A stretch of DNA of 64,000 nucleotides from an uncultured bacterium (GCA_903920455.1 CAIXLY010000062.1:1-64000); one strand, 5' to 3'. Counted from the first letter of the stretch, positions 37,411 to 46,791 are shown. The notes: a model not told the origin generated them from the sequence alone. Program-made: numbers and translations.

Positions 37411-38622
37411 CTACTTCTGGTAAAAACAAATGTAAAATTTTTTTACAGGATGGGATAGGTTTTGATGAATAAGGGGGGAGTCTACCTGAGAAATATCGCG
37501 CACTTTTCCATCTTTAAACAAAATATTGATGAGCTCGTTGTTTGGGTCGTAAAGGCTATTTTCCGCCTCACCGGTAAAAACGAGAAAAGATGCATCTTCT
37601 TCAGATAGGCCTAGTGTTGAGCAGACTGCACTTTTCTTTTCATGCAATTCCCTGTCCTCTATCGGGTCACTTTGAAGCCGCAATTTCAGCAATTTTCGAT
37701 TCAACACAGCCGAACAAAGCAGAGAAAGAACCTTGTCGCTGTGGGTTCTCCAGTTTTTGATTTCGGAAATGACATCACTATCGTCTATTGAACAAAACAT
37801 CTCAAGGTCATTGCGATTAAGGTGCTGGATGTCGCGAAACAGCAGTTTATCAAGTCGCTCAGTTTTTGTGATTTCTAACCTGCCTTGTTGAAAAAGCCAT
37901 CTCGCCCTTTCAAGAATTTTTACAAGCATCATTTCCGCACTCAGCACAGTTTTATGTTGGTATACCTGCCAATACATCAATCTTCTAGACACAAGAAATT
38001 CTTCTATAGAATAGATGCCTTTTTCCTCAACCATCAACTGCCCATCATGTACTGTTAGCATTTTCAGTATTCTGTCGCACCCAATCATACCTTCCACCAC
38101 GCCTGAAAAGAAACTGTCTCTGGTGAGGTAGTCCATTCTATCAACATCCAACTGGCCACTGACTAGCTGGTGAAGAAATTTTTTTGGGTAGTTGTTTTGA
38201 AAGATCTTGATTGCCATTGATAATTTGCCCGACATCTCCCTGTTCAATTCCTCCATGATCAACAATGACAATGTCTCGTGCTCTAATTCTTTGACCAGCA
38301 AAGACTCTAGTGCATGAGAGAAGGGGCCATGGCCAATATCGTGAAGCAGGATGGCAATTTTTGCAGCTTGTTCTTCCTCTTCTGTAAATTCAATCCCTTT
38401 TTGTTTTAGTTCATATAGGGCGTTGTGCATGAGGTGATAGGCTCCCAGTGCATGATGCAACCTAGAGTGAACTGCACCTGGATATACCAGATAAGACATG
38501 GCCATTTGACTGATTCTTCTTAACCTTTGAAACCACGGGTGTGAGATGATTTCATAGATAAGCGGATCATTGATGGTAATGAATCCATGAACTGGATCAT
38601 TGATAATCTTTCTGAATGCCAT
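37411..38622 (-). CDS. HD-domain phosphohydrolase (dGTPase-like)
   Basis: 403 residues from the ATG at 38622 (MAFRKIINDPVHGFI). The N-terminal third is a metal-dependent HD domain: SRLHHALGAYHLM, then AILLHDIGHGPFSHALE and a later QLDVDRMDYLTRDS, all matching the SAMHD1/dGTPase-like branch. Such enzymes hydrolyse dNTPs or other nucleotides, but the exact substrate is unknown. A TACCTTTG -7 box (complement of 38659-38666) lies upstream. It is divergent from porX across 115 bp and appears to lead the lipid A cluster. Confidence 0.9.
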   Translation of the reverse strand: MAFRKIINDPVHGFITINDPLIYEIISHPWFQRLRRISQMAMSYLVYPGAVHSRLHHALGAYHLMHNALYELKQKGIEFTEEEEQAAKIAILLHDIGHGPFSHALESLLVKELEHETLSLLIMEELNREMSGKLSMAIKIFQNNYPKKFLHQLVSGQLDVDRMDYLTRDSFFSGVVEGMIGCDRILKMLTVHDGQLMVEEKGIYSIEEFLVSRRLMYWQVYQHKTVLSAEMMLVKILERARWLFQQGRLEITKTERLDKLLFRDIQHLNRNDLEMFCSIDDSDVISEIKNWRTHSDKVLSLLCSAVLNRKLLKLRLQSDPIEDRELHEKKSAVCSTLGLSEEDASFLVFTGEAENSLYDPNNELINILFKDGKVRDISQVDSPLIHQNLSHPVKKFYICFYQK

Positions 38623-38737
38623 CTTTCCTTGAATTGTTAAATTTGAATCGGAATGCTGCAAAGGTATGCAGCCGAAGATGGATTCACTAACTTTATTATT
38701 CACCCGTGCGGTGTTTTTTTCACTAAATCAACCTCAG

Positions 38738-40306
38738 ATGGGTCAAGTAAATATTATGTGGGTAGATGATGAGATTGACATCTTGGAGGGCCATAAGATA
38801 TTCCTTGAGATGAAGGGATATAAAGTGCTCACCTTTGCCAATGGCTACGATGCAGTAGAGCACCTTACCCATGAATCAACTGACCTTGTATTGCTGGATG
38901 AGTCTATGCCCGGGATGAGCGGACTTGAAACCCTGTCTCGCATAAAAGAAATTCACCCGCACCTGCCTATTGTACTCATAACTAAAAACGAGACAGAGAG
39001 TTTGATGGAAGAGGCGATTGGGTCTCAGATTGCAGACTATCTCATCAAGCCAGTGAATCCTAGTCAGGTTTTACTATCGTTAAAAAAAATATTGGATAAC
39101 AAAAGGCTGATTGGTGAAAAAACAACGTCAGATTATCATCAACAGTTCAGGTCAATGTTTGATAGTCTTGGTGGCGAACCCGACCACCGTACCTGGTCCA
39201 AAATTTATCGCCAATTGATTTTTTGGGAAATGGAGATGGAGAAAAGCGAAAGCAATGAGTTGGTTGAAGTGCACATGGCGCAGAAACGGGAGGCCAATGC
39301 TGCTTTCTTCAAGTATATATCACGCCACTATGCTTCATGGATGTGCGGCGTAGACATCGATCCTCCCTTACTCAGTCATACGCTGTTCAAAAATAAAGTA
39401 TTGCCTTATGTGAGTAAGAAAGAGCCGCTTGTTTGGGTGGTGGTAGACAATCTCCGATTTGATCAGTGGAAAGCCATAGAGCCCTTGCTTAACGACCTGT
39501 TTCGGATCCAAGAAGAGGATTGTTGCTATTCAATTCTACCTACGGCAACACAATATTGCAGGAATGCCATGTTTGCTGGGGAGACACCACTTGAAATCGA
39601 AAGGAAGTTTCCGGACAAGTGGAAAAAAGACGACGATGAGGAAGGAAAGAATCTCCACGAATCCTTTTTTTTCACAGAACAATTGAAGAAGCTTGGAAGA
39701 ACCGACCTGACATTCAGGTATCAAAAAATTTCTTCTCATCTGGATGCGGTGAAGTTGGCCGATACAGCACATAATTTATTGGATCATGATTTGTCTATTG
39801 TGGTATATAATTTTGTAGACATGATGAGTCATGCCCGCACCGAGATGGATGTATTGAAGGAGCTGGCTGCTGATGAAGCCGCTTATCGGAGCCTTACCAG
39901 AACCTGGCTTACCCACTCTCCACTGTATCAAGCTCTAAAAAAGATTGCGCAAAAAAAGTGTAGCGTTGTGTTGTGTACCGACCATGGAAGTATTCAGGTT
40001 AAGAATCCCGTAAAGGTTACAGCAGATAAACAAACGACCAACAACCTCCGTTATAAAAACGGAAAGAACCTCGATTATGATCCACGCGAAGTTCTTGCTT
40101 ATCGAGATCCACATGTTGTGGCACTTCCAAAGACTTCCATAACTTCTTCGTTCATATTTGCAAAAGAACAAGATTATTTGTGTTATCCCAATAGCTTCAA
40201 CCACTTTGCAGCCATGTACAAAAATACGTTTCAACATGGCGGGGTATCCATGGAAGAAGTTATGGTGCCAGTAGTTAGAATGTCTAGCAGAGTAAATGAA
40301 AAATGA
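38738..40306 (+). CDS. porX: PorX, type IX secretion response regulator with PglZ domain
   Basis: 522 residues from the ATG at 38738 (MGQVNIMWVDDE). Residues 1-120 form a CheY-like receiver with acidic pocket D10/D11 and phosphoacceptor D54 in LVLLDESMPG. A helical linker follows, then a PglZ domain of the alkaline phosphatase superfamily (about 200-520) with WVVVDNLRFDQW, LPTATQYCRNA, VYNFVDMMSHART and VLCTDHGS, the metal- and nucleophile-bearing motifs. PorX with the PorY kinase controls T9SS gene expression and is reported to have phosphodiesterase activity. No porY is in the window. The gene is divergent from the HD-lpxD-lpxC/fabZ-lpxA cluster. Confidence 0.95.
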   Translation: MGQVNIMWVDDEIDILEGHKIFLEMKGYKVLTFANGYDAVEHLTHESTDLVLLDESMPGMSGLETLSRIKEIHPHLPIVLITKNETESLMEEAIGSQIADYLIKPVNPSQVLLSLKKILDNKRLIGEKTTSDYHQQFRSMFDSLGGEPDHRTWSKIYRQLIFWEMEMEKSESNELVEVHMAQKREANAAFFKYISRHYASWMCGVDIDPPLLSHTLFKNKVLPYVSKKEPLVWVVVDNLRFDQWKAIEPLLNDLFRIQEEDCCYSILPTATQYCRNAMFAGETPLEIERKFPDKWKKDDDEEGKNLHESFFFTEQLKKLGRTDLTFRYQKISSHLDAVKLADTAHNLLDHDLSIVVYNFVDMMSHARTEMDVLKELAADEAAYRSLTRTWLTHSPLYQALKKIAQKKCSVVLCTDHGSIQVKNPVKVTADKQTTNNLRYKNGKNLDYDPREVLAYRDPHVVALPKTSITSSFIFAKEQDYLCYPNSFNHFAAMYKNTFQHGGVSMEEVMVPVVRMSSRVNEK

Positions 40307-40399
40307 TTATACACAGTTTAGGCGTAAAATGTTCACAACTATTGCACCTGTGGTGCTCATGCTTTTTTGGCTTTCAGTAAATTTGTACAAACACAATTA

Positions 40400-40687
40400 A
40401 TGAAAATCCGATTTACCCCATCAACACTTGAAAAAGTAGAGCGTGTGATTTCTGAGGCTGGATATATTATGCGGTATGAGCGGGGAACTTTTCAAAGTGG
40501 GTATTGCATATTGGAAGCAAAAAAAGTGGTGGTCTTAAACAAATTTCTTCAAACCGAAGGAAGAATAAATACATTGATAGATCTTATTTCTGATCTCAAA
40601 ATCGAGCCCGATCATTTAAGTGCAGAGAGCAGAAAAATCTATGACGAGGTGATGGCACGCCCAGAGTTAAATACCCAAGAGGCCTAG
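40400..40687 (+). CDS. Small conserved-type protein of unknown function
   Basis: 95 residues from the ATG at 40400 (MKIRFTPSTLEKVERVI); a TTG 33 bp upstream is less likely. It has no signal peptide or membrane segment. The pattern is two helices, a beta hairpin (YERGTFQSGYCILEAKKVVVLNKFL) and further helices, giving a compact cytoplasmic protein. I do not recognise a named family. It stands between porX and a metallo-hydrolase gene, 39 bp before the latter, so a shared transcript is likely. Confidence 0.72.
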   Translation: MKIRFTPSTLEKVERVISEAGYIMRYERGTFQSGYCILEAKKVVVLNKFLQTEGRINTLIDLISDLKIEPDHLSAESRKIYDEVMARPELNTQEA

Positions 40688-40726
40688 TGGTATTCACTGT
40701 CTCTTTTTATTTTTAATATACTTCAT

Positions 40727-41494
40727 TTGTCTCTCACTGTAGAATTTCTTGGAACTGGAACCAGTAGTGGTGTGCCCATGATTGCATGTACATGTGCCGT
40801 GTGCATGTCTACAAGTAGTCTTGACAAGAGACTGCGCAGTAGTGTATTAATCTCTTCGGGATCTACCAAGGTAGTTATTGATACCACACCAGACTTTAGG
40901 TATCAGATGTTGCGTTCAGGGGTCAACCATCTTGACGGGGTGCTGTTTACTCATTCTCACAAAGATCATATTGCGGGGCTCGATGATATTAGGGCATACA
41001 ATTACTTTTTACAGCGGCCAATGCCATTGTTTGCAAATCCCGAAACTGCTGAAGCGATAAAGCGTGATTTTTTTTATGCATTCCGGGAGAAAAAATATCC
41101 GGGCATACCCGAACTCGACTTGAACATCATTGATGATGAACCTTTCTTGTTGGGCGATATTAACTTCATTCCGATTCGGGTGAAACATCTCAATATGGAA
41201 GTTTTTGGCTTTAGGGCAGGAGCCTTTACCTACATTACCGACGCCAATCATATCGACGAAGTACAAAAGGAAAAGATTAAGGGATCTGATGTGCTTGTGA
41301 TTAACGCATTGAGAAAAGAAAAACATATCTCTCATTTCAATTTGCAAGAAGCCATTGATTTAGCTGCCGAACTTAACATCCCCAAGACTTATTTTACGCA
41401 TATAAGTCATCAAATGGGGTTCCATGCTGAAGTAAACAGTGCGCTGCCACAAGGAATGCAGTTGGCTCACGATGGTCTGATTATTTCTGTTTAA
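40727..41494 (+). CDS. MBL-fold metallo-hydrolase (PhnP-like)
   Basis: 255 residues of the metallo-beta-lactamase superfamily. The zinc motif reads FTHSHKDHIAGLDD. LGTGTSSGVPMIACTCAVC at the N-terminus has the cysteines typical of the PhnP (phosphoribosyl cyclic phosphodiesterase) and lipoate-protein ligase-linked branch, and a YFTHISHQMGFH motif holds C-terminal His ligands. It should hydrolyse a phosphodiester; the natural substrate in Bacteroidota is unknown and no phn genes are nearby. The start is TTG 40727, since no ATG precedes the first conserved strand. Confidence 0.88.
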   Translation: MSLTVEFLGTGTSSGVPMIACTCAVCMSTSSLDKRLRSSVLISSGSTKVVIDTTPDFRYQMLRSGVNHLDGVLFTHSHKDHIAGLDDIRAYNYFLQRPMPLFANPETAEAIKRDFFYAFREKKYPGIPELDLNIIDDEPFLLGDINFIPIRVKHLNMEVFGFRAGAFTYITDANHIDEVQKEKIKGSDVLVINALRKEKHISHFNLQEAIDLAAELNIPKTYFTHISHQMGFHAEVNSALPQGMQLAHDGLIISV

Positions 41495-41555
41495 AAACAT
41501 TTCAATCCGTCTTTTTCCACTTCTTTACAGCCAGGTATATGTATAGGTTTGACCT

Positions 41556-42290
41556 ATGCATGTGAAAGAACACATTAAGGTCTTGCTAAGTTTTTCTAAG
41601 AAGGAGCGAAGGGGAATTTATTTGCTGCTCTCTGTTTCTCTTTTGCTGTGGGCATTGCCTTTCTTTTTTTCTAGCGAAGAGATTCCGGAAAATGTGTTGC
41701 ATGTAACACCTTTGGAGATTGACGAAGCCAAGCAGGTATTGCAGAAACGAAAAGGGTTAGCCAACTTTCAACACAGCGGTGCCGGTGTATATAATAAAGC
41801 TGGGTATGGCAGGGTTTCAATAGCAGCCAAAGACAGTTTTCAAAATCGCGATGGAAGCCGGGGCAATTATGTTGACTTGAAGCAGAATCCTATCGATATT
41901 AATAATGCTGACAGTATTTCATTGGAGAGGCTTCCTGGAATTGGCCAAAAGCTTTCGTCCAGGATAATTCGTTACCGTGATAGACTTGGTGGGTTTGTGA
42001 GTGTTTCTCAGCTCATTGAAGTGTATGGACTGACTGATTCAGTCGTGCGGTTAATTTCTCCAATGTTATTTGTTGCAGGTCAGTATAAGCCTAAAAAGAT
42101 TGATGTTAATAGTTTGGGGTATCAGGAACTTAGAACACATCCATACATCCAGCATCATGTTGCCATGGCGCTGCTTGCCTACAGAAATGCCCATGGCCGT
42201 TTTTCATCTATCGATGATGTGTACAATATCATTTCGGTTGGAAGGAAGAAGGCAGAGCGGCTATCTCCATACTTGACATTTAATGATTAA
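41556..42290 (+). CDS. Helix-hairpin-helix (ComEA-like) DNA-binding protein
   Basis: 244 residues. A membrane helix near residues 20-40 (GIYLLLSVSLLLWALPFFF) anchors the protein. The outer part has repeated helix-hairpin-helix units: IDINNADSISLERLPGIGQ with RIIRYRDRLGGF, then IDVNSLGYQELRTHPYIQ with ALLAYRNAHGRF. This matches ComEA-type proteins, which bind double-stranded DNA; in competent bacteria they pull it across the envelope. No other competence gene is adjacent. The stop codon overlaps the opposite-strand 58-codon gene by 4 bp. Confidence 0.87.
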   Translation: MHVKEHIKVLLSFSKKERRGIYLLLSVSLLLWALPFFFSSEEIPENVLHVTPLEIDEAKQVLQKRKGLANFQHSGAGVYNKAGYGRVSIAAKDSFQNRDGSRGNYVDLKQNPIDINNADSISLERLPGIGQKLSSRIIRYRDRLGGFVSVSQLIEVYGLTDSVVRLISPMLFVAGQYKPKKIDVNSLGYQELRTHPYIQHHVAMALLAYRNAHGRFSSIDDVYNIISVGRKKAERLSPYLTFND

Positions 42291-42463
42291 TCCATGAAAT
42301 CATCATCCTGCTTTGGAGCATATTTGTCAAAGAGTTTGTCAATGGCACCGCCAAAGACTGGAAACTTTCTTTTTGCAAATTCTTTTATGATGCGAATGGC
42401 TTCCAAAGCCTGTTTTTCGGTCAATCCCGCTTCTTTCATGAGCTGTTCAATTAATTCTTTCAT
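42287..42463 (-). CDS. 58-residue helical protein at the end of the Clp operon
   Basis: A short reading frame from ATG 42463 to a TAA at 42287, 23 bp after clpX on the same strand. The product begins MKELIEQLMKEAGLTEKQ and ends with an acidic tail (PKQDDDFMD). It is rich in Lys, Glu, Ala and Leu with amphipathic periodicity, suggesting two or three helices, and has no signal or membrane segment. The spacing after clpX, the coding-like composition and the convergent stop overlap with the ComEA-like gene make it likely real. Function unknown; its position suggests a Clp-linked role, but that is inference. Confidence 0.7.
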   Translation of the reverse strand: MKELIEQLMKEAGLTEKQALEAIRIIKEFAKRKFPVFGGAIDKLFDKYAPKQDDDFMD

Positions 42464-42486
42464 GCGGAAATTGATAGTGAGAAATC

Positions 42487-43743
42487 TTAAGCAACCTTGA
42501 GCAGGTTCATGCGGGCGTGCTCAAATTTTTGTCTGGCGTATGTTTCAGTGAGTGTGAACTCTTTTACATTGGATGATGGGAGTTCAAACATAGCGTCTGT
42601 AAGGATACTTTCGCAGATTGATCGCAAGCCCCTTGCCCCCAATTTATATTCCATTGCCTTTTCAACCATGAAATCCAATACTGCATCTTCGATCTTGAGC
42701 TCAATGCCTTCGATTTCAAACAACTTTTTATATTGTTTGAGCAGCGCATTTTTGGGAACACTTAAGATGGCCCTGAGTGTTTCTTTATCAAGTGGGTTCA
42801 AGTAGGTAACTACTGGAAGTCTGCCAAGCAGTTCGGGTATTAGTCCAAATGATTTTAGGTCTTGGGCGTTTATAAATCTTAGGAGGTTGATTTTCATCGC
42901 ATCCTGCTGGTCTTTGTTGACATTAAAGCCGATGGCATTTGTATTTACACGTCTTGCGATGATTTTGTCTACACCATCAAAGGCACCACCGCAGATGAAC
43001 AAAATATTTTGCGTATTTACTTTGATGAGTTTTTGGTCTGGATGCTTTCTTCCACCCTGCGGGGGAACAAGCACTTCAGTGCCTTCCAATAGTTTGAGCA
43101 AACCTTGTTGAACACCCTCTCCGCTAACATCTCTGGTAATTGATGGGTTATCGCTTTTTCTTGCAATCTTATCAATTTCATCGATGTACACTATTCCTTT
43201 TTCTGCTGCGTCTATGTCGTAGTTGCACACTTGAAGCAGTCTTGTCAAGATGCTTTCAACATCCTCTCCAACATATCCAGCTTCTGTAAAAACTGTTGCA
43301 TCTACAATTGCAAATGGAACATTAAGGAGCTTAGCAATTGTTTTGGCCAGAAGGGTTTTACCGGTTCCGGTTTCCCCGACCATAATCACGTTGCTCTTTT
43401 CTATTTCTATCTCATCTTTATCCGTCTCTTTTTTTCCTTTTGCTCCGGTATTCACTTGATTGAGTCTTTTGTAGTGGTTGTACACCGCAACTGCAAGAAT
43501 CTTTTTTGCCTCATCTTGTCCAATTACATACTCGTCAAGATGCTGCTTAAGTTCTACGGGTTTTTTTACAGAGAGTTTATATGCGGATTTGTTTTCCTGC
43601 TTAGAAGTTACTTCCTGTTGTACGATTTCAAGGGCATGATCTACACACTCTTCACAGATATGGCCTTCATGTCCGGCGATGAGTATCTTAACTTCATCTC
43701 GGTTTTTTCCGCAGAAAGAACATTTCAGGGTTGATTTTGCCAT
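42487..43743 (-). CDS. clpX: ATP-dependent Clp protease ATP-binding subunit ClpX
   Basis: 418 residues. The N-terminal zinc finger is clear (CSFCGKN then CEECVDHA). The AAA+ core has Walker [14 protein letters not shown], Walker [13 protein letters not shown] and sensor segments. NAIGFN includes the IGF loop that docks ClpX on ClpP. ClpX unfolds tagged or damaged proteins for ClpP. It lies 49 bp downstream of a clpP gene in the tig-clpP-clpP-clpX order. The nearby 3' gene is the 58-residue protein. Confidence 0.97.
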   Translation of the reverse strand: MAKSTLKCSFCGKNRDEVKILIAGHEGHICEECVDHALEIVQQEVTSKQENKSAYKLSVKKPVELKQHLDEYVIGQDEAKKILAVAVYNHYKRLNQVNTGAKGKKETDKDEIEIEKSNVIMVGETGTGKTLLAKTIAKLLNVPFAIVDATVFTEAGYVGEDVESILTRLLQVCNYDIDAAEKGIVYIDEIDKIARKSDNPSITRDVSGEGVQQGLLKLLEGTEVLVPPQGGRKHPDQKLIKVNTQNILFICGGAFDGVDKIIARRVNTNAIGFNVNKDQQDAMKINLLRFINAQDLKSFGLIPELLGRLPVVTYLNPLDKETLRAILSVPKNALLKQYKKLFEIEGIELKIEDAVLDFMVEKAMEYKLGARGLRSICESILTDAMFELPSSNVKEFTLTETYARQKFEHARMNLLKVA

Positions 43744-43792
43744 AATCAGAGCTTAGTTGGTAATTGGTCTTGTACCAATAATAAACAGGTTA

Positions 43793-44419
43793 TTAAAGTG
43801 TAGTCATTATGCCATCGACGATGCCGTATTTGATCGACTCTTCTGCGCCCATCCAATAGTCTCTATCAAAGTCTTTCATCACCTTGTCAAATTTTTGGCC
43901 ACAATTGTCTGCCAGTATCTTTGCGCCAAGTGTCTTGATCTTTTTGATTTGCTCAGCCATGATTTCAAGATCTGCTGATGTTCCTTGTCCGCCCCCTGAT
44001 GGTTGGTGAATCATCACTTCGCCGTGAGGGAAAATGTAACGTCTGCCTTTTTCGCCACCACTCAGGAGTATAGACCCCATGGATGCGGCCATGCCCATGC
44101 AAATGGTTGACACGGGTGAGGAAATCATTTGCATGGTATCATAGATGACCATGCCACTGGTTACAACGCCACCTGGACTATTGATATAGAATTTTATCTC
44201 TTTTCCAGGATCCACAGACTCGAGGAACATGAGACGTGCGGTGATGTCTTTTGCAGATTTGTCATCTACAACACCCCAGAGAAATATTTTTCTTTGTTCT
44301 ATAAATTTCTTGTCAAACTTGGCTGCTGACATCATGTTTTCCATGAGGCCACTATTTTCTTTTGGCTCTTGTTCCTCGTCCATGCGATGACCTATGAAGA
44401 AAGAATGATTTGATTTCAT
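43793..44419 (-). CDS. clpP: ATP-dependent Clp protease proteolytic subunit (copy 2)
   Basis: 208 residues. The serine protease triad is present: Ser in [10 protein letters not shown], His in VMIHQPSGG and Asp in KDFDRDYW. The N-terminus has about 35 residues before the conserved KIFLWG strand, which would form the axial loops or a processed leader. Its immediate upstream neighbour is a second, divergent clpP (12-bp gap). The two may form a mixed tetradecamer as in some other bacteria; this is inferred. Confidence 0.94.
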   Translation of the reverse strand: MKSNHSFFIGHRMDEEQEPKENSGLMENMMSAAKFDKKFIEQRKIFLWGVVDDKSAKDITARLMFLESVDPGKEIKFYINSPGGVVTSGMVIYDTMQMISSPVSTICMGMAASMGSILLSGGEKGRRYIFPHGEVMIHQPSGGGQGTSADLEIMAEQIKKIKTLGAKILADNCGQKFDKVMKDFDRDYWMGAEESIKYGIVDGIMTTL

Positions 44420-44431
44420 GCGTGTATCAGT

Positions 44432-45124
44432 TTAGGCTTTCTTTTGTTTTTTAGGATTCAAAATTAATACTTCGTCAACCAGCCCGTAACCTTTTGCTTC
44501 CATGGCCGTCATCCAGAAATCCCTGTCAAAATCCTTTTCAATCTTTTTTACTGTCTGCCCACTGTGCTGGGAAACGACTTCATACAATTCCTGTTTCAGT
44601 TTTTTAACCTGTGAAACAGTAATTTCAATATCACTGGCTTGTCCGCCTGCACCTGCGCTTGGTTGGTGCATCATGATTCTTGAATGCTTAAGTGCTGTTC
44701 TTTTCCCTTCAGTTCCTGCGCACATGAGTACTGCTGCCATACTGGCCGCAACGCCAATACAAATCGTGGATACATCAGGAGTTACGTATTGCATGGTGTC
44801 GTAGACGCCAAGCCCTGAGTACACTGAGCCTCCTGGGCTGTTGATATACATTTGGATATCACGGGTGCGGTCTGTACTGTCTAGGAACAGCAACTGCGCA
44901 GTGATGATGTTGGCTACTTCGTCTGTGATTGGGTATCCTAAAAAAATGATGCGGTCCATCATCAACCTGCTGTATACATCCATCACGGCAACATTCATAG
45001 GGCGCTCCTCGATGATGTTTGGGGTGAGGTTAGTGACCATATGATTGGTGTAGCTGTGCAGCGTATTGCTGGAGATACCCCTGTCTTTTATTGCAAATTT
45101 CTCGAATTCCTTTCCAAGGTTCAT
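44432..45124 (-). CDS. clpP: ATP-dependent Clp protease proteolytic subunit (copy 1)
   Basis: 230 residues from the ATG at 45124 (MNLGKEFEKFAIKD); the earlier in-frame ATG at 45181 gives a hydrophobic, unlikely leader. Triad residues are intact: Ser in GVAASMAAVL, His in IMMHQPSAG and Asp in KDFDRDFW. It carries a longer N-terminus than copy 2, ending at VYSRLMMDRIIFLG. It is probably transcribed with tig upstream (183-bp gap) or from its own promoter in that gap, and runs into copy 2 and clpX. Confidence 0.94.
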   Translation of the reverse strand: MNLGKEFEKFAIKDRGISSNTLHSYTNHMVTNLTPNIIEERPMNVAVMDVYSRLMMDRIIFLGYPITDEVANIITAQLLFLDSTDRTRDIQMYINSPGGSVYSGLGVYDTMQYVTPDVSTICIGVAASMAAVLMCAGTEGKRTALKHSRIMMHQPSAGAGGQASDIEITVSQVKKLKQELYEVVSQHSGQTVKKIEKDFDRDFWMTAMEAKGYGLVDEVLILNPKKQKKA

Positions 45125-45307
45125 GGTAATGGCTTTGATTAGGCAATTTAAAGTAAATATCAACCAAATATTGTGCCACAATGCAATAAGACGTCAGAAG
45201 TCAGATTCCACATGTCAGAACGGTGCTGATTTATCTACTTTTTAGTAAAAATCAGTTAAAATGGCTTTGTTGAATGTTCAAGCTGGCGGTTAAGAATGAG
45301 CTACCGA

Positions 45308-46678
45308 TTAATGATTGTGTTTTTCTTGCAAGGCAAGAAATTCAGCAGCGGTCATTTTTTTCTCAACTGGCTTGGCTTGTGAAGCAGCCCAGGCAAGCAC
45401 TTTGGAGCTAAACACCCTTTGATAGGCGTTTTCAACCTGTTGTTTGTCTTCCATCATACGCTCAACATAGCTGTCGAGCCAATCGTAGTTGCCACCCATG
45501 TTCATGGAGCCAAAGTAGCCCATGAGTTGTTGACGGAGGCTGTCTACAATTTCTTCGCGGCCAACTTGTATTGAATTGGCAGAGCCAATTTCATTGCTTA
45601 CCAGTGTCCATCTGAGTTGGTTAAGAAATGCAGGGAATTCTTTTTCTATTTCTTCGACAGATTGTTCTTTTTCTCCGCTTTTTTTAAGCCATTTTTTCAG
45701 AAATGCTTCAGGGAAGTCCATTTTCGTTTTCTCAGAGAGCAAGTGAAATAATTCATGTTCCAACAAGTGGCTTGCCTGATGTTTCCAGTATGCGGCTATT
45801 TGTGTGCGTATTTCAGATCTGAACGCTTCTTCTGTAGTGATTTCTTTTCCTGGCATTGCTTCTTTGAAGAAAGTTTCGTCCATGTCTCTTTTTTCTACAA
45901 AGCCAAGCTTGCTGATGTGAAGCACAAAATGTTGCGCCATGTCTTCAGCATTGTCTTTGTTAAGTCCAAGATCTCCCGCTACCCATTCCCTTTCTTTGTC
46001 TTCAAAAGCAGATGAGAGCTGTATTACAAGTGTTTCATCTTTTTTCTTGCCAAGCAATTGTTTGCGGGCAGATTCGCTGAAATATTTTAGCAACAAAGAA
46101 TTTTCTTTCTTTTCAGCACCCTCTTCAATATTGCCTAGAGCATCAGATTTTTGAAACGATACATTCAGCACATCTTCTTCTCTAGTGATTGTTTCTGGTT
46201 CAGTCATCTTTCCAAGACGCTGTTGCATTCTTTCTATTTCCTCTTCAATCATTTCATCTGTAGCTTCAACAATGTTAAGTGTTGTAGCAGCTGTAGCGAT
46301 ATCGGGGATGGTGAAATCAGGCTTGAGGCCCAATTCAAATGTGAAAGAATAATCTTTAGGTTCATTGAAATTAAAAAGGGCAGGATCATTAGCATCCTCA
46401 GGCAAAGGTTGTCCGAGGTATGCAATATTTTCTGTTTGCAGATACTGCATCAAATCATTTTCGATGATGCGCAATACTTCTTCTGTGAAGACAGAAGCGC
46501 CATACATTTTCTTTACTACGCCAGTTGGAACCATTCCTTTTCTGAAACCTGGTATGTTGGCAGTCTTTGCATATTTTTTTAGAGAAGCTTCATATGCTGG
46601 GTTATAATCTGATGGGGAAACAGTAACCGTAATCCTTTCGTGAAGGGGAGCGATTTGCTCCCTAGTGATTTGTGCCAT
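45308..46678 (-). CDS. tig: Trigger factor
   Basis: 456 residues, the length seen in Bacteroidota. The N-terminal ribosome-binding domain has the signature GFRKGMVP (residues about 40-50). The middle PPIase domain is divergent from classical FKBP-type sequence (about 155-255), and the C-terminal chaperone arms are helical and rich in Lys/Glu. It acts at the ribosome exit as a folding chaperone. It precedes the two clpP genes and clpX in the common tig-clpP-clpX order. A tRNA-Leu gene lies 31 bp upstream on the same strand. Confidence 0.93.
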   Translation of the reverse strand: MAQITREQIAPLHERITVTVSPSDYNPAYEASLKKYAKTANIPGFRKGMVPTGVVKKMYGASVFTEEVLRIIENDLMQYLQTENIAYLGQPLPEDANDPALFNFNEPKDYSFTFELGLKPDFTIPDIATAATTLNIVEATDEMIEEEIERMQQRLGKMTEPETITREEDVLNVSFQKSDALGNIEEGAEKKENSLLLKYFSESARKQLLGKKKDETLVIQLSSAFEDKEREWVAGDLGLNKDNAEDMAQHFVLHISKLGFVEKRDMDETFFKEAMPGKEITTEEAFRSEIRTQIAAYWKHQASHLLEHELFHLLSEKTKMDFPEAFLKKWLKKSGEKEQSVEEIEKEFPAFLNQLRWTLVSNEIGSANSIQVGREEIVDSLRQQLMGYFGSMNMGGNYDWLDSYVERMMEDKQQVENAYQRVFSSKVLAWAASQAKPVEKKMTAAEFLALQEKHNH

Positions 46679-46709
46679 ACGTTAAATTAATTGAAAGAAA
46701 AGAGCTGTG

Positions 46710-46791
46710 TGCGGGTGGAGGGACTCGAACCCCCAAGCCTCGCGGCACCAGATCCTAAGTCTGGCGTGTCTACCAATTTCACCACACCCGC
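46710..46791 (-). tRNA. tRNA-Leu (anticodon UAG)
   Basis: An 82-nt cloverleaf. The acceptor stem GCGGGTG / CACCCGC has 7 pairs and discriminator A. The D-arm reads TGGTGAAATTGGTAGACA, the anticodon loop is CTTAGGA with anticodon TAG on stem CCAGA / TCTGG, a long class II variable arm follows (TGCCGCGAGGCT), and the T-loop is GGTTCGAGTCC. The long variable arm with the Leu D-arm gives leucine. The 3' CCA is not encoded. Confidence 0.95.

Noticed and set aside
43231-43734. 167-codon frame opposite clpX
   Set aside because: Its Phe/Tyr/Cys-rich product reads as the complement of conserved ClpX motifs, including the Walker A and zinc-finger region.
45190-45222. Repeated GTCAGA-like words between clpP and tig
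   Set aside because: Copies are short and irregular and no stem or gene is formed; too weak to list as a repeat.
46151-46582. 143-codon frame opposite tig
   Set aside because: It is antisense to the conserved trigger factor N-terminus and has an implausible Phe/Ser/Cys-rich composition.
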